Assembly: GCA_965197405.1 (NCBI GenBank)
Contig: OZ240206.1
Coordinates: 2,232,001 to 2,296,000, forward strand
Direction: 5' to 3'
Length of the DNA: 64,000 bases
Source of the DNA: G965197405 sp965197405
Lineage (GTDB): Bacteria; Chloroflexota; Dehalococcoidia; Lucifugimonadales; JAGWBF01
Both the position numbers and the translations under genes were made by a program. Positions 1-7,600 of this stretch are shown in pieces; positions within the stretch are counted from its first letter, which is position 1, and every line of letters begins with the position of its first letter. The notes beneath the pieces were generated by a model. The model saw nothing but the letters and a program-made list of their open reading frames with translations. It was not told the DNA's origin and made no database searches.

Positions 1-937
1 TGCGCCCCGTCATCTCTTCGGCACGGTCCGGGCTGTAGGCGCTCCCTATCTCGCAGGCGACGTTGATGATTCCGCCGGCGTTGATGATGTAGTCGGGGGC
101 GTACAGAATGCCTCTCCGGTGTAGTCCAGCGCCGTCTTCGCCGCTGAGGAGTTGGTTGTTGGCCCCTCCGGCAACGATGCGGCACTTCAGACGAGGGATG
201 GTCTGGTCGTTCAGGGTTCCGCCCAGGGCACAGGGGGAGAATATGTCGCAGGGCACGTCGTAAATCTCCTCCGGCCCCACCACCGTGGCCCCCAGCCCGC
301 GCGCCCTTTCCCGTGGGCCTTCGTATATGTCCGTGGCCACCAGGTTCACCCCCTCCTTCAGGAGATGCTTGGCGGCGTAGGAGGCCACCTTGCCAAACCC
401 CTGCATGGCTACTGTCCTGTCCGACAGGTTATCCGAGCCCCATGCGGACTTGGCGCAGGACTTCATACCCATGTAGATACCGAGACCTGTGAGGAGCGAA
501 GTGTCGCCGCTGCCGCCCACAGACCTGGGGAGGCCCGTCACGTATCCGGTCTCCAGGGCGATGTATTCCAGGTCTCGCGTCGTGGAGCCCACGTCGGTGG
601 TGGTAATGTAGCGTCCACCCAGGGTTTCCACGTATCTCGCGTAGGCTCGCAGCAGGGCCTCGGTCTTGTCCGTGTGGGGGTTGGCCATGATGACGGCCTT
701 GCCGCCGCCGAGGGGCAAGTCCGCCGCGGCCGACTTGTAGGTCATGGCCCGGGAGAGGCGCAGCGCGTCGAGCATCGCGTCCTCCTCGGTCTCGTAGGGC
801 CATACCCGGACTCCCCCCACCGCGGGGCCCAGGGTAGTATCGTGGATGGCGATGAACCCGCGCAGCCCCGCCGAGGGGTCGGAGCAGACCACCATCTGCT
901 CGTGGCCGTATTTCTCCATGTGCTTGAGAATGTCCAT
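1..937 (-). CDS. Leucine dehydrogenase (Glu/Leu/Phe/Val dehydrogenase family), 3' end outside the window
   Basis: The gene is open from an ATG at 937 to the window edge (about 312 codons). It should catalyse NAD-dependent oxidative deamination of branched-chain amino acids in the cytoplasm. The catalytic lysine pair of leucine dehydrogenases is visible as TYKSAAADLPLGGGK (Lys68, Lys80), with the Asp of TTTDVG at 115 and a dinucleotide-binding turn QGFGKVA at 179-185. The start is supported by GGGAGC about 8 bases upstream and by alignment of the N-terminus with leucine dehydrogenases. The C-terminus cannot be seen, so substrate (Leu, Val or Phe) is not certain. It has its own promoter (1041-1069) and a hairpin leader. 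Confidence 0.9.
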   Translation of the reverse strand, partial: MDILKHMEKYGHEQMVVCSDPSAGLRGFIAIHDTTLGPAVGGVRVWPYETEEDAMLDALRLSRAMTYKSAAADLPLGGGKAVIMANPHTDKTEALLRAYARYVETLGGRYITTTDVGSTTRDLEYIALETGYVTGLPRSVGGSGDTSLLTGLGIYMGMKSCAKSAWGSDNLSDRTVAMQGFGKVASYAAKHLLKEGVNLVATDIYEGPRERARGLGATVVGPEEIYDVPCDIFSPCALGGTLNDQTIPRLKCRIVAGGANNQLLSGEDGAGLHRRGILYAPDYIINAGGIINVACEIGSAYSPDRAEEMTGR

Positions 938-962
938 CACTTTGCTCCCTTTTTCACAAAGT

Positions 963-1003
963 AAGACCCCGCCCTTTTCTTGCTCGCCTCGGGGCGGGGT
1001 CTT
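963..1003 (-). promoter_or_regulatory. 12-bp perfect hairpin in the leader of the leucine dehydrogenase gene
   Basis: AAGACCCCGCCC (963-974) is exactly complementary to GGGCGGGGTCTT (992-1003), with a 17-base loop. It lies between the predicted -10 box and the ATG at 937, so it would be transcribed as 5' UTR. No T-run follows on the minus strand, so it is not a clear intrinsic terminator. It may be an attenuator, an mRNA stabiliser or the end of the upstream A-B-C operon transcript. Confidence 0.5.
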
Positions 1004-1040
1004 GACTACCAACCGGGAGAATGTACTACCCATCAGCTAT

Positions 1041-1069
1041 ATTATACCGCAACGGGGCCGTTACGAAAA
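1041..1069 (-). promoter_or_regulatory. Predicted sigma-70-type promoter of the leucine dehydrogenase gene
   Basis: On the minus strand a perfect TATAAT (1041-1046) is preceded at 17 bases by TTTTCG (1064-1069), a weak -35. Transcription would begin near 1034, about 100 bases before the ATG. Confidence 0.45.
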
Positions 1070-1190
1070 GCGTAATCTGAGCTCGCACAGAACTGGTTCA
1101 GTATTCTCATGTTCCCGGGCCTGGGAAATTCAGCATGGAGATTGGCAAAAGGAGAGAGGAGCCAGCTCTCCTGGGGCCATAGTAATGCAT

Positions 1191-1676
1191 CTATTGGATT
1201 TTTTCTAACAGTTGAGGCTTAAGCCTACCTTGGTTCAAAGTACCCGCGCGGATAGCTCGCTGCAACCTAGCTTTGATTTCTTTCACAGGCATCCGAGCAT
1301 GTTCACCTGATGAAACAGCTTGGGCTAGCAGTACAAGTTTCCTCACTGTCAGATTCGCGAGGTCGTAGTGTAGTTTGTTGACTTCAGCATCTGGCGTCTC
1401 ACCATTCTGTTGACTAATCGTGATGTCTGTTGAGGCCAACGTGGAATCTTCAAAGACAGCGTAGTCCAGATTCGACAGATTCTCTCGGGTCGCAGCTAAC
1501 GCAATGATTACTCGTTCCGTATCTGCTTCGTTTTCTACTTTGTAAACTGACAGTTTATTGTCTTCAGTTCGGAGGTCGAGTAGGGCGTCGCTTTGGATGT
1601 CATCTTGTGACAACCATTCCAAATCTGGATACTTCAGCCACCGCGCCTGCCTAGTCGTTCTCAAGAAACTTGCCAT
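1191..1676 (-). CDS. Gene C: uncharacterised 161-aa protein, last gene of the disrupted A-B-C operon
   Basis: I do not recognise this family. The ATG at 1676 lies inside the end of gene B: the two genes overlap by 16 bases, which suggests translational coupling. The protein is hydrophilic, with no membrane segment or signal peptide. The first half is acidic and ends in a possible beta-rich stretch (VYKVENEADTERVI); the last 45 residues are basic and probably helical (MPVKEIKARLQRAI). Base composition is nearer 48% GC than the 60% of most neighbours, as in genes A and B, so the three genes probably arrived together. With an IS630 element in B, C may have lost its normal transcription. Confidence 0.6.
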   Translation of the reverse strand: MASFLRTTRQARWLKYPDLEWLSQDDIQSDALLDLRTEDNKLSVYKVENEADTERVIIALAATRENLSNLDYAVFEDSTLASTDITISQQNGETPDAEVNKLHYDLANLTVRKLVLLAQAVSSGEHARMPVKEIKARLQRAIRAGTLNQGRLKPQLLEKIQ

Positions 1677-2750
1677 CGTGTCGATTGCAACTGGTCCATC
1701 ACCAATCTTAGATTCCTCCGCAACTGAAAAGAAGATTCCTGATCTAAGGTTCTGCGAACGGCATCTATCGCTGCCGGGTCATCTAGTGCCGCCAGCCCTA
1801 AGGAAGCCGCATCCCGAATTCGTGGGTCAGGTGACTGCAAATTGCTCATTAGGATTGTCAATCTACTGCGGTGTGTCCGCAGGTCTTCCATAGAACCCAT
1901 TTGCCTCAAGATTTCTCCGACAGCCTCTACATTAGTGCGATCAAAATTTATCAGCCTGTCAATCGCACGAACAGCGATGTTGCCATAATTCTCAACAGCC
2001 AGACTTATTCGTTGAGAGAATACAGATTCCATGCCATCGGAGAATACCTCATCAGCTGCTTCATGGACAAGTTTATCCAAATAGTTAACGAGTTGTTCTT
2101 CCAAATGTAGAGTAGAGTCCTCGCCTTCCGTCGACCCTTCCGATATTGGGTGACCTTGATCGAGTGTGATGGACTCTGATCCGATTAGCAAAATCGGGGT
2201 TCTTTCCACGGACGGAGATGCATCAATCAATTCCGCGACGCCCCAGTTTGAAATTCCAACATCGAATGGTGGGTTGAGATTGAGCATTTTGAGCGATGGG
2301 GAGACCCTGTAGTAGGCAGTGGGAGTCTGCTGACCTTTTAAGTCGCCAGTGACATTTGAGAATATCCAATCGCTTATGTCACGGTCACTTGTGGCTGTAA
2401 CAGGTGTGACCTCGTTAGGCGATTGAAGGGAGTCACTCTCCGATTGAATACCCAGCAGCTGAAAATAACGATCCCAGTCTGCCACACCCCAGTTCGTTCT
2501 CCTCATATCGGATGGTAGGTTGAGATTGAGTATTTTGACAGAAGGAGAAACCCTGTAGTAGGTAGTGGGAATCTGTTGACCTTTCAAGCCGCTAGTGACA
2601 TTTGAGAATATCCAATCGCTTATGTCATAGAGGCCTGTCGCTGTAACGGATGCTCCAAAGTCGGATTCTTGACGTAAGCGGTCTTCTGACGAAATACCCG
2701 GCAGTTGAAAGTCACCCTCCCAGTCAAAGTGTCCAGTCTCTGCCGGACTA
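1661..2750 (-). pseudogene. Gene B, 3' portion: repeat plus HEAT-like protein cut by an IS630-family element
   Basis: This frame is open from the edge of the IS630 element (TA at 2749-2750) to TGA at 1661. Joined to 3996-4056 with one TA copy it gives a 382-aa protein. Its first half holds two tandem 82-residue units (see 2234-2725). The C-terminal region of about 170 residues is helical, with HEAT-like phrasing (SPDPRIRDAASLGLAALDD; DDPAAIDAVRRTL), suggesting a protein-binding scaffold. The family is unknown to me. A shorter product could start at TTG 2587 (308 aa), but that begins in the middle of repeat unit 1 and is probably not native. Confidence 0.65.
2234..2725 (-). repeat. Two tandem 246-bp coding repeats (82 aa each) in gene B
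   Basis: Unit 1 is 2725-2480 and unit 2 is 2479-2234, both exactly 82 codons. Shared segments include DISDWIFSNVT, LKGQQ-PT-YYRVSPS, LNLN and NWGVA. The first 30 residues of the units differ more than the last 50. Confidence 0.85.
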
Positions 2751-3995
2751 GTAGTCAGTCATGTTTGGAATCGAAGGGATAGAGGCGGTGTAATTTGGTT
2801 CGGGCATCCTGAGTCTTGAACCGCCAGTTGATGGTGACCCGCGCCTCGTTTCGCTCCTGCACCGAGGCCCCGACTTCCCGTTGGAGCGATTCTGCGTCGG
2901 GGAGCCGCTGCTTCAGACAGGAGCGGGATAGCACGCTGAACTCGATCTCCGCCATGTTCAGCCAACTGCCGTGCTTGGGCGTATAGTGGAACTCCAGCCG
3001 TTTAGCTATCCGCCGGGCTTCCGGCGCGGGGAAGGTCTCGTACAACGAAGCGAGGCGATGGGTGTTCAGGTTGTCCAGCACCACCCGCACCACCTCGACC
3101 TCCGGGTAGGCCTCATCCACCAGCCAGCGCATCTGGTGGGCGAAGTCCTGCATGGTGCGCCGTTCGGTCACCGCCACCTGCCGCCAGCCAGCCAGGGGCT
3201 CACAGGCCAGGAACAGGTTGCGGGTTCCCTCCCGCCGGTACTCGTAGTCCCGACGCAGCGGACGCCCCGGCTCGGCAGGGAGAGAGGGCCGCGTCTCGGC
3301 TAACAACTGGGTGGAGGTCTCATCAAAGCAGACCACCGGCCGTTGCGGGTCATAGGGTTCGGCGTACAAATCCAGGACGTCCTCCATGTGGGCCACGAAG
3401 TCGGCGCTTACCTGGGGGATGCACCACTCCTGCTTCTGCCACGACTTAAGGACGTTTTTTTGAGCCGCTGGCGCACCGTCTCGTGGGACAAGGATGACGC
3501 CAACCCCAACTCCACCACTTTGCCCGCCAGCAAGCGCAGGGTCCAATGGTCATGTCCTTCCGGCGCTGGGCTACAGGCCAGCGCGATCAGAGCCTGCCCC
3601 GTACTGGATACGGGGTGGGCTTCGCCCAGGTCCTCCAGCTTCCGGTACCCGTTCGCTTGGACCCGGTCTTGCAGCGCCCCAGCCAACCCAGCTTCGGCAA
3701 AGCGGCGCTTGACGCGGAACACCGTGCCCTCGACCACATCCAAGGCTTGCGCCACCCGGGGCGCAGACCAACCTGCATCGGTCTTGAGCAGTATCCGCGC
3801 CCGAATAGTCACCCGGGCGGTACTTTTACCAGCCCGAACCAAGTGTTCCAGTTGGTTCCGCTGCTCCGGCGTCAACCTGACTCCGTACTTTTCCCTGACC
3901 ATACCACCACCTCACTTCAACCCAGTCTGTTGCTCAGTATAGCGCCTTGGTTCAGACTCTTTAAACTACCATCAAAAACAGATTTGACTGACTAC
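2751..3995 (-). mobile_element. IS630-family insertion sequence, complete, inserted at TA in gene B
   Basis: The element is 1245 bp. Its ends are inverted: GTAGTCAGTCA at 2751 and the complement TGACTGACTAC ending at 3995. It is flanked by TA on both sides (2749-2750, 3996-3997), the target duplication typical of IS630/Tc1. Because CTAG is present on both flanks, the exact duplicated bases are ambiguous. Removing the element with one TA restores the reading frame of gene B. Confidence 0.9.
2755..3902 (-). CDS. IS630-family transposase made by -1 frameshift (two overlapping frames)
   Basis: Frame 1 (ATG 3902 to 3408) encodes the N-terminal helix-turn-helix region (RLTPEQRNQLEHL, AGWSAPRVAQALDV). 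Frame 2 (open to TGA 2755) encodes the DDE catalytic domain: CFDE, VVLDNLNTH and SWLNMAEIEF hold the D, D and E residues. The switch point is a run of seven A on the coding strand (3455-3461). Slipping back one base there joins RQRLKK to NVLKSWQK, the usual IS630 connection, and gives a product of about 382 aa. The stop codon lies within the terminal inverted repeat. Programmed frameshifting is known in this family, so the element may be active. Confidence 0.85.
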
Positions 3996-4056
3996 TAGTG
4001 GACTGGTTTTCACTGTCCAAGGCTATAGCAGTAGATTCTTTAATCAATTGACTCAA
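3996..4056 (-). pseudogene. Gene B, 5' fragment (first about 20 codons)
   Basis: The reconstructed start is TTG at 4056, overlapping the TGA stop of gene A as TTGA. The fragment reads MSQLIKESTAIALDSENQST and then continues, through the TA target, into the frame at 2748. The match of frame across a 1245-bp insertion is the main evidence that this is the true N-terminus. No convincing separate Shine-Dalgarno site is needed if translation is coupled to gene A. Confidence 0.6.
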
Positions 4057-4409
4057 GGAATGTCTCCCTTGTCTGCTATTTCGCTCCCAAGCTCTATCAA
4101 TTCCTTAAACAGTACCTGAGTCTTATCTTGAGGAATAGGAGTCAATGACTCCGCCGAAGTATTGATGTCCAACTCAAGCCGACAGGCTAACCGGGGTGAT
4201 CCGCTCGCTAGAGTCGGTCCAGCACTTGGCCCAATATTAATTGCGATAGTTCCCGTCTGCGTGACGGACCACTTGCTCAGTCGATTGATTCTAAGCCCTT
4301 CTCTCAACTCCGATGTCCTTGGTCGATTGATCTGATAAAGAAAATCTGGGGAGTCTGTTTTATCCAAACTAACGTTGGGAAGGAATTGTGAAAATTCTTG
4401 GTACGCCGA
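4053..4409 (-). pseudogene. Gene A, 3' portion: unknown protein cut by an ISAs1-family element
   Basis: From the target duplication (4400-4409) to TGA at 4053 this frame encodes the last about 119 residues of gene A. Notable segments are QEFSQFLPNVSLDK, LYQINRPRTS, INRLSKWSVTQTG and LELDINTSAE. The pattern INRPR...NRLSKW looks like a conserved core, but I cannot name the family. An apparent start near 4580 for a 175-aa frame lies inside the ISAs1 element and is not native. Confidence 0.65.
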
Positions 4410-4514
4410 CAGGGCTATCGCATTTGAAAGGGAGATATGGGAGGGTGTTCGGGTGATAGATAATAGGGGCGTTCTTGGAGTGGTTGATTGAGGGGAAGTG
4501 TGGAGGTTGTGGTG

Positions 4515-5647
4515 ATGGGGATGGCGATCGACGATCTGGACCCCTTGGAGGATCCCCGGAGTGGAAACGCAGGCCGGCATTCATTGCACGACATACTGGT
4601 CATTGCCTTATGCACCATACTGTGTGGGGGGGAGACCTGTACCGACATGGCCCTCTTCGGGCACTCCAAACGGGAGTTCTTGGAATCCTTCCTGCCGCTC
4701 AGGAATGGAATTCCCAGCCACGACACCCCCGCTTTCGCGGGGGCAGGCTCTTCTCCAGAGTGTTCCGCCTGTTGGACCCGGAGGCATTCCAGAAGTGGTT
4801 TCTGGGGTTCATGCGCCAGTTTGCCCAAGGCTGCGAGGGTGTGCTGGCCATAGACGGCAAGACGCTGCGCCGCTCTTATGACCGCGCCGAGGCCAAATCG
4901 CCTCTGCACCTGGTCAATGCCTGGGCCGCAGAACAGCGTCTGGTGATGGGACAACTGGCCGTGGATGGCAAGTCCAACGAGATCACCGCCGTGCCCAAAC
5001 TCCTGAAAATGCTGGCCCTGCCGGGAATGGTGGTCACCGCTGACGCCATGCACTGCCAGAGACGGCCGTCCCAGCAGGCGCTGGACCAAGGGGCCGATTA
5101 CGTGCTGGCCCTGAAGGGGAATCAGGGGTCTCTCAACGATGATGTGCGCCTGTTCCTTGACGATTCGGCCACGACCGTGGCAGAGGCAAGCCAGACCAAC
5201 AAGGGGCACGGGCGTATCGAGACCCGGACGGCCAGCATAAGCAGCGACGTGGCCTGGCTGCAGGAGCGGCACCAGTGGCCCGGACTGGCGGCAGTGGGGA
5301 AGATAACCGCCAGTCGCCAGGAGGGAGGCCATAGCAGCGTCGAGAGCCGGTACTACCTGCTGAGCCAGGCATTCCCGCCGGAGCGGTTTAACCAAATCGC
5401 ACGGGCCCACTGGGGAATCGAGAACCAACTGCACTGGGTGCTGGACGTGGTCTTCAATGAGGACCAGTCCCGAAACCGGAAGGACAACTGCCCGGATAAT
5501 CTGGCTCTGCTACGCAAACTGGCGCTTAATCTGGCCCGGCTGGAACCCTCCAAAGGATCCATGAGACGCAAACTGAAACGGGCCGGGTGGAACAACAGTT
5601 ACCTGGCCACATTGCTATCCCAATTCACCAAAATCCAAATGCGATAG
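4515..5647 (+). pseudogene. ISAs1-family transposase, inactivated by a 23-bp insertion
   Basis: The N-terminal part (ATG 4515) reads LEDPRSGNAGRHSLHDILVI and ends PLRNGIPSHDT in one frame. The rest (SRVFRLLDPEAFQKWF onward to TAG at 5647) lies two frames away. The cause is 23 extra bases at 4728-4750; without them the frames join as SHDT-FSRVF, the normal ISAs1 sequence. The catalytic region is otherwise intact, with VLAIDGKTLRRS, VVTADAMH, YVLALKGNQG and HWVLDVVFNEDQSR. The stop codon falls inside the right inverted repeat. TTG 4488 is an alternative upstream start. Confidence 0.9.
4728..4750. repeat. 23-bp insertion carrying a CCCGCTTTCGCGGGG palindrome
   Basis: Together with flanking C residues it forms CCCCCGCTTTCGCGGGGG. 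The same core (CCCGCTTTCGCGGGA) is part of the dispersed repeat at 36197-36312. It is absent from the expected transposase sequence and shifts its frame. Confidence 0.75.
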
Positions 5648-5652
5648 CCCTG

Positions 5653-6082
5653 GGTACGCCGAAGGTAGGTCTGCCCCTTTTATAACTAGGACAGCTCCAG
5701 ATGCCAATCTAGTTATATCCGGGCTTACATTCAACCATTTTTCAGCGACTTTGCGAAATGATTCTAATGAATCTGGTAACGGTCCCAAGGTTGGCAGTCC
5801 TTGCATTGGCTCGCTCGGAAGACCTGCTATCGCCTGGAGGTTCCAGTCGACTCGGGCCTGCCTGCCACTTAGGACTAGCTGTTTTCCTTCGAAAACGCCC
5901 AATTGTTGTATGGCGCCCTCTTTGGGGCGAGTGACCGTCTGCTCTGGCTTATCCCCGATTACTTCCTCCCACCAGTGAACCGATTCCGGGATATGTAATC
6001 CAGGGAGATGGAAGGTGGTCGCCCGCAGGCGCTCTACTTGCCACCTGTCTGCATTTTGGGCTGTATCTTGCTGGCGAGTCAT
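5653..6082 (-). pseudogene. Gene A, 5' portion: first about 143 residues of an unknown protein
   Basis: ATG at 6082 opens the frame, which runs to the target duplication at 5653-5662. Joined to 4053-4399 the gene is 258 codons. The N-terminal half has HLPGLHIPESVHWWEEVIG, then FEGKQLVLSGRQARVDWNLQ, a proline-rich linker and a helix RKVAEKWLNVS. No signal peptide or membrane segment is visible. As the first gene of A-B-C it would set expression of the operon, and the ISAs1 copy now ends translation within the element. Function is unknown. Confidence 0.7.
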
Positions 6083-6143
6083 GGGGGTACTTTCTCATCA
6101 ACCGAAAAGCTATATCGTACAGGACAGCCTGATGCCTGTAGAC

Positions 6144-6149
6144 ATTATA
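6144..6149 (-). promoter_or_regulatory. Possible -10 box of the A-B-C operon
   Basis: The minus strand reads TATAAT about 65 bases before the ATG of gene A. No good -35 box is seen at 16-18 bases, so the call is weak. Confidence 0.35.
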
Positions 6150-6198
6150 AAATAGTCAGCCTTGAAATACTAGCCTCTGACCTCGTGCCTAATTAAAA

Positions 6199-6221
6199 GG
6201 CCCTAATGTAAACCTAGGGCC
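6199..6221 (-). terminator. Intrinsic terminator after the VOC gene
   Basis: On the minus strand GGCCCTA, a 9-base loop and TAGGGCC are followed by TTTTAATT. It sits about 100 bases after the VOC stop codon and upstream of gene A. Confidence 0.65.
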
Positions 6222-6321
6222 ATGTGCCAGGTATGTGAAGCTAAGTGAGAGACCCTGCGACAAGACCGGTCAACGGCCTCTCCCTTTCCAAGGCTTCAGA
6301 CAGATTGCCTTCAGCCTGATT

Positions 6322-6672
6322 TTATCCCTTGACCAAGCCTATGGTACGACCTTCGAGGTCGGAAAACGAGGCGATGGTGGTCACACCGGGGATTTCGGTA
6401 GGCGGCATAATCGTCTTGCCCCCCAGGCTCTCGGCTTTGTCGAGATAGGCTTGAAGGTCGTCTACCTGGACGTAGAAAGTTACCTGCCCAGGCCCCCCGT
6501 TCCCACAAGGCCCTATGCCTCCGTTGATTCCCCCTTCGCTATGGGTATCCACTATCCCATAGTTCCACGGGTTACTGGCGTCTATATGCCAGTCGAATAG
6601 CTGGGTGTAGAAGCTGCGACTCTTTTCGGGGTCATTGGACTGAATTTCCCAATGCACTACAGGGTTAGGCAT
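6322..6672 (-). CDS. VOC (glyoxalase/bleomycin-resistance) family protein
   Basis: This 116-aa single-domain protein has the VOC layout: an N-terminal beta strand with a metal-ligand candidate (VVHWEIQSNDPEKSRSFYTQ), a central glycine-rich loop (GGINGGIGPCGNGG) and the second module TFYVQVDDLQAYLDKAESLG ending FSDLEGRTIGLV. Members act as dioxygenases, lyases or binding proteins; the substrate cannot be told. His7 and a late Glu (DLEG) are possible metal ligands. It stands alone between repeat-rich DNA and the island, with a terminator at 6199-6221. Confidence 0.85.
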   Translation of the reverse strand: MPNPVVHWEIQSNDPEKSRSFYTQLFDWHIDASNPWNYGIVDTHSEGGINGGIGPCGNGGPGQVTFYVQVDDLQAYLDKAESLGGKTIMPPTEIPGVTTIASFSDLEGRTIGLVKG

Positions 6673-6789
6673 AATCCTTCTCCTTTCTTACCTTATTTCA
6701 TCCTACAAGGTGCGTCACACGCTACGTTAGCGAAGACCTGTGAAGGTGTCAACGAGCCTTTGTCACAGGCTTTCCCTAGTTTGGACTTC

Positions 6790-6895
6790 CCATGAAAATA
6801 GCCTTCGTCATACCCGCGCCATACCCGCATTCTCTGCCTGCGCATAGCAGACAGGCAAGAGCTTCGCCAATCATAGGCAGGCCGGGTAATACACC
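6790..6895. repeat. Dispersed repeat, CTTCGTCATACCCGC type (degenerate copy)
   Basis: It begins CATGAAAATAGCCTTCGTCATACC as at 22030 and 36203 and contains CTGCCTGCGCATAGCAGACAGGCA. The remaining bases between 6673 and 6910 show no gene. Confidence 0.6.
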
Positions 6896-6910
6896 ATTTT
6901 ACGGTACAAA

Positions 6911-6939
6911 TTCAAACTGAGTGTTTTGGCGTGTATAAT
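6911..6939 (+). promoter_or_regulatory. Predicted promoter of the PaREP1-like gene
   Basis: TTCAAA (6911-6916), 17 bases, then a perfect TATAAT (6934-6939). It overlaps an apparent GTG start at 6931, which argues for the ATG at 6970 as the true start. Confidence 0.55.
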
Positions 6940-6969
6940 ATAGCTACAGTAAATTGTGAAGGGTTAGAA

Positions 6970-7356
6970 ATGACGTTAACTACCGATGTATCGAGGATTT
7001 TCACTGATGCTAAAGAGGTCCACGCCTCTGCTCTTGAACGATTGAAGGAGGGTGATATTAGGGATGCTGCGGAAAAAGCCTGGTGCGCTACCAAGAGGGC
7101 TACGGACGCTTTGATTCTGGCTCGGACCGGACAAGCACCCGAGAAGTCTCCACGAACATCCAGTGAATTGAAAAGATTAGGAGAAAGCGATGAACGGATA
7201 TATGCTTTAATCAAGTCCTATTACACTTGGCAAGGTTCTTTACATGGTGACTGTTTCTATTTGGGAATGTGCGAGCCAATAAATACAACGGAACGTCACA
7301 TCCGTGAAACATATCAGTATATTCTTGATGCTGAAGCATTAGCCGATATTAGTTAA
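6970..7356 (+). CDS. PaREP1/HEPN-like small helical protein
   Basis: A 128-aa, mostly helical protein. The segment GDIRDAAEKAWCATKRATDALILAR is typical of the PaREP1/SaPEP-like branch of the HEPN superfamily, small helical bundles often paired with nucleotidyltransferases. The classical HEPN RNase motif (R-x4-6-H) is not convincingly present; ERHIRETY near the C-terminus is the nearest. No nucleotidyltransferase gene is next to it. I chose ATG 6970 because the promoter -10 box overlaps the earlier GTG. A strong hairpin follows the stop codon. Confidence 0.65.
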   Translation: MTLTTDVSRIFTDAKEVHASALERLKEGDIRDAAEKAWCATKRATDALILARTGQAPEKSPRTSSELKRLGESDERIYALIKSYYTWQGSLHGDCFYLGMCEPINTTERHIRETYQYILDAEALADIS

Positions 7357-7373
7357 GTTTCCCATCCGGTCCA

Positions 7374-7421
7374 AATAATAAGCTGGAGTGAAAGGTGTAT
7401 TGTCTGCTCCGGCTTATTATT
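7374..7421. terminator. Hairpin terminator after the PaREP1-like gene
   Basis: AATAATAAGCTGGAG (7374-7388) pairs with CTCCGGCTTATTATT (7407-7421) with one G-U pair. The A/T-rich ends let it work in both directions. The remaining bases to 7600 hold no visible gene. Confidence 0.65.
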
Positions 7422-7600
7422 TTGGTCAAGTTCAAGCTGGATCACCGCCCTATCAAGAAGGTCCCTGGGCTTGACCTCGGCTCGGAGCGCACATATAATC
7501 GCCCCGTCGGGGCGAGAAACGGCTGAAGAAGGAGCGGTGCACAAGGGGGCCAGTACGGGGGTCCCCTATAATACTCAATGCAGCGAAGAAGGGGGACAGG

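Larger units (their letters stand above)
4410..5652 (+). mobile_element. ISAs1-family insertion sequence with 17-bp ends and 10-bp target duplication
   Basis: The element is 1243 bp. Its ends are perfect inverted repeats: CAGGGCTATCGCATTTG at 4410-4426 and the complement at 5636-5652. The direct repeat GGTACGCCGA flanks it at 4400-4409 and 5653-5662. Removing the element and one copy restores gene A in frame (LPSAYQEFSQF). The transposase is frameshifted, so this copy cannot move unaided. Confidence 0.95.

Noticed and set aside
152..964. Plus-strand 270-codon frame at the left end
   Set aside because: It lies opposite the leucine dehydrogenase gene, whose catalytic residues are all visible on the minus strand.
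4053..4580. A 175-aa protein starting within the ISAs1 element
   Set aside because: Its first about 57 residues are translated from the end of the IS and are not part of the original gene A.
4415..5434. Minus-strand 339-codon frame within the ISAs1 element
   Set aside because: It is antisense to the transposase and shows no family features.
6931..6969. GTG start at 6931 for the PaREP1-like protein
   Set aside because: It overlaps the -10 box TATAAT (6934-6939), so the codons would not be transcribed from that promoter. ATG 6970 is preferred.
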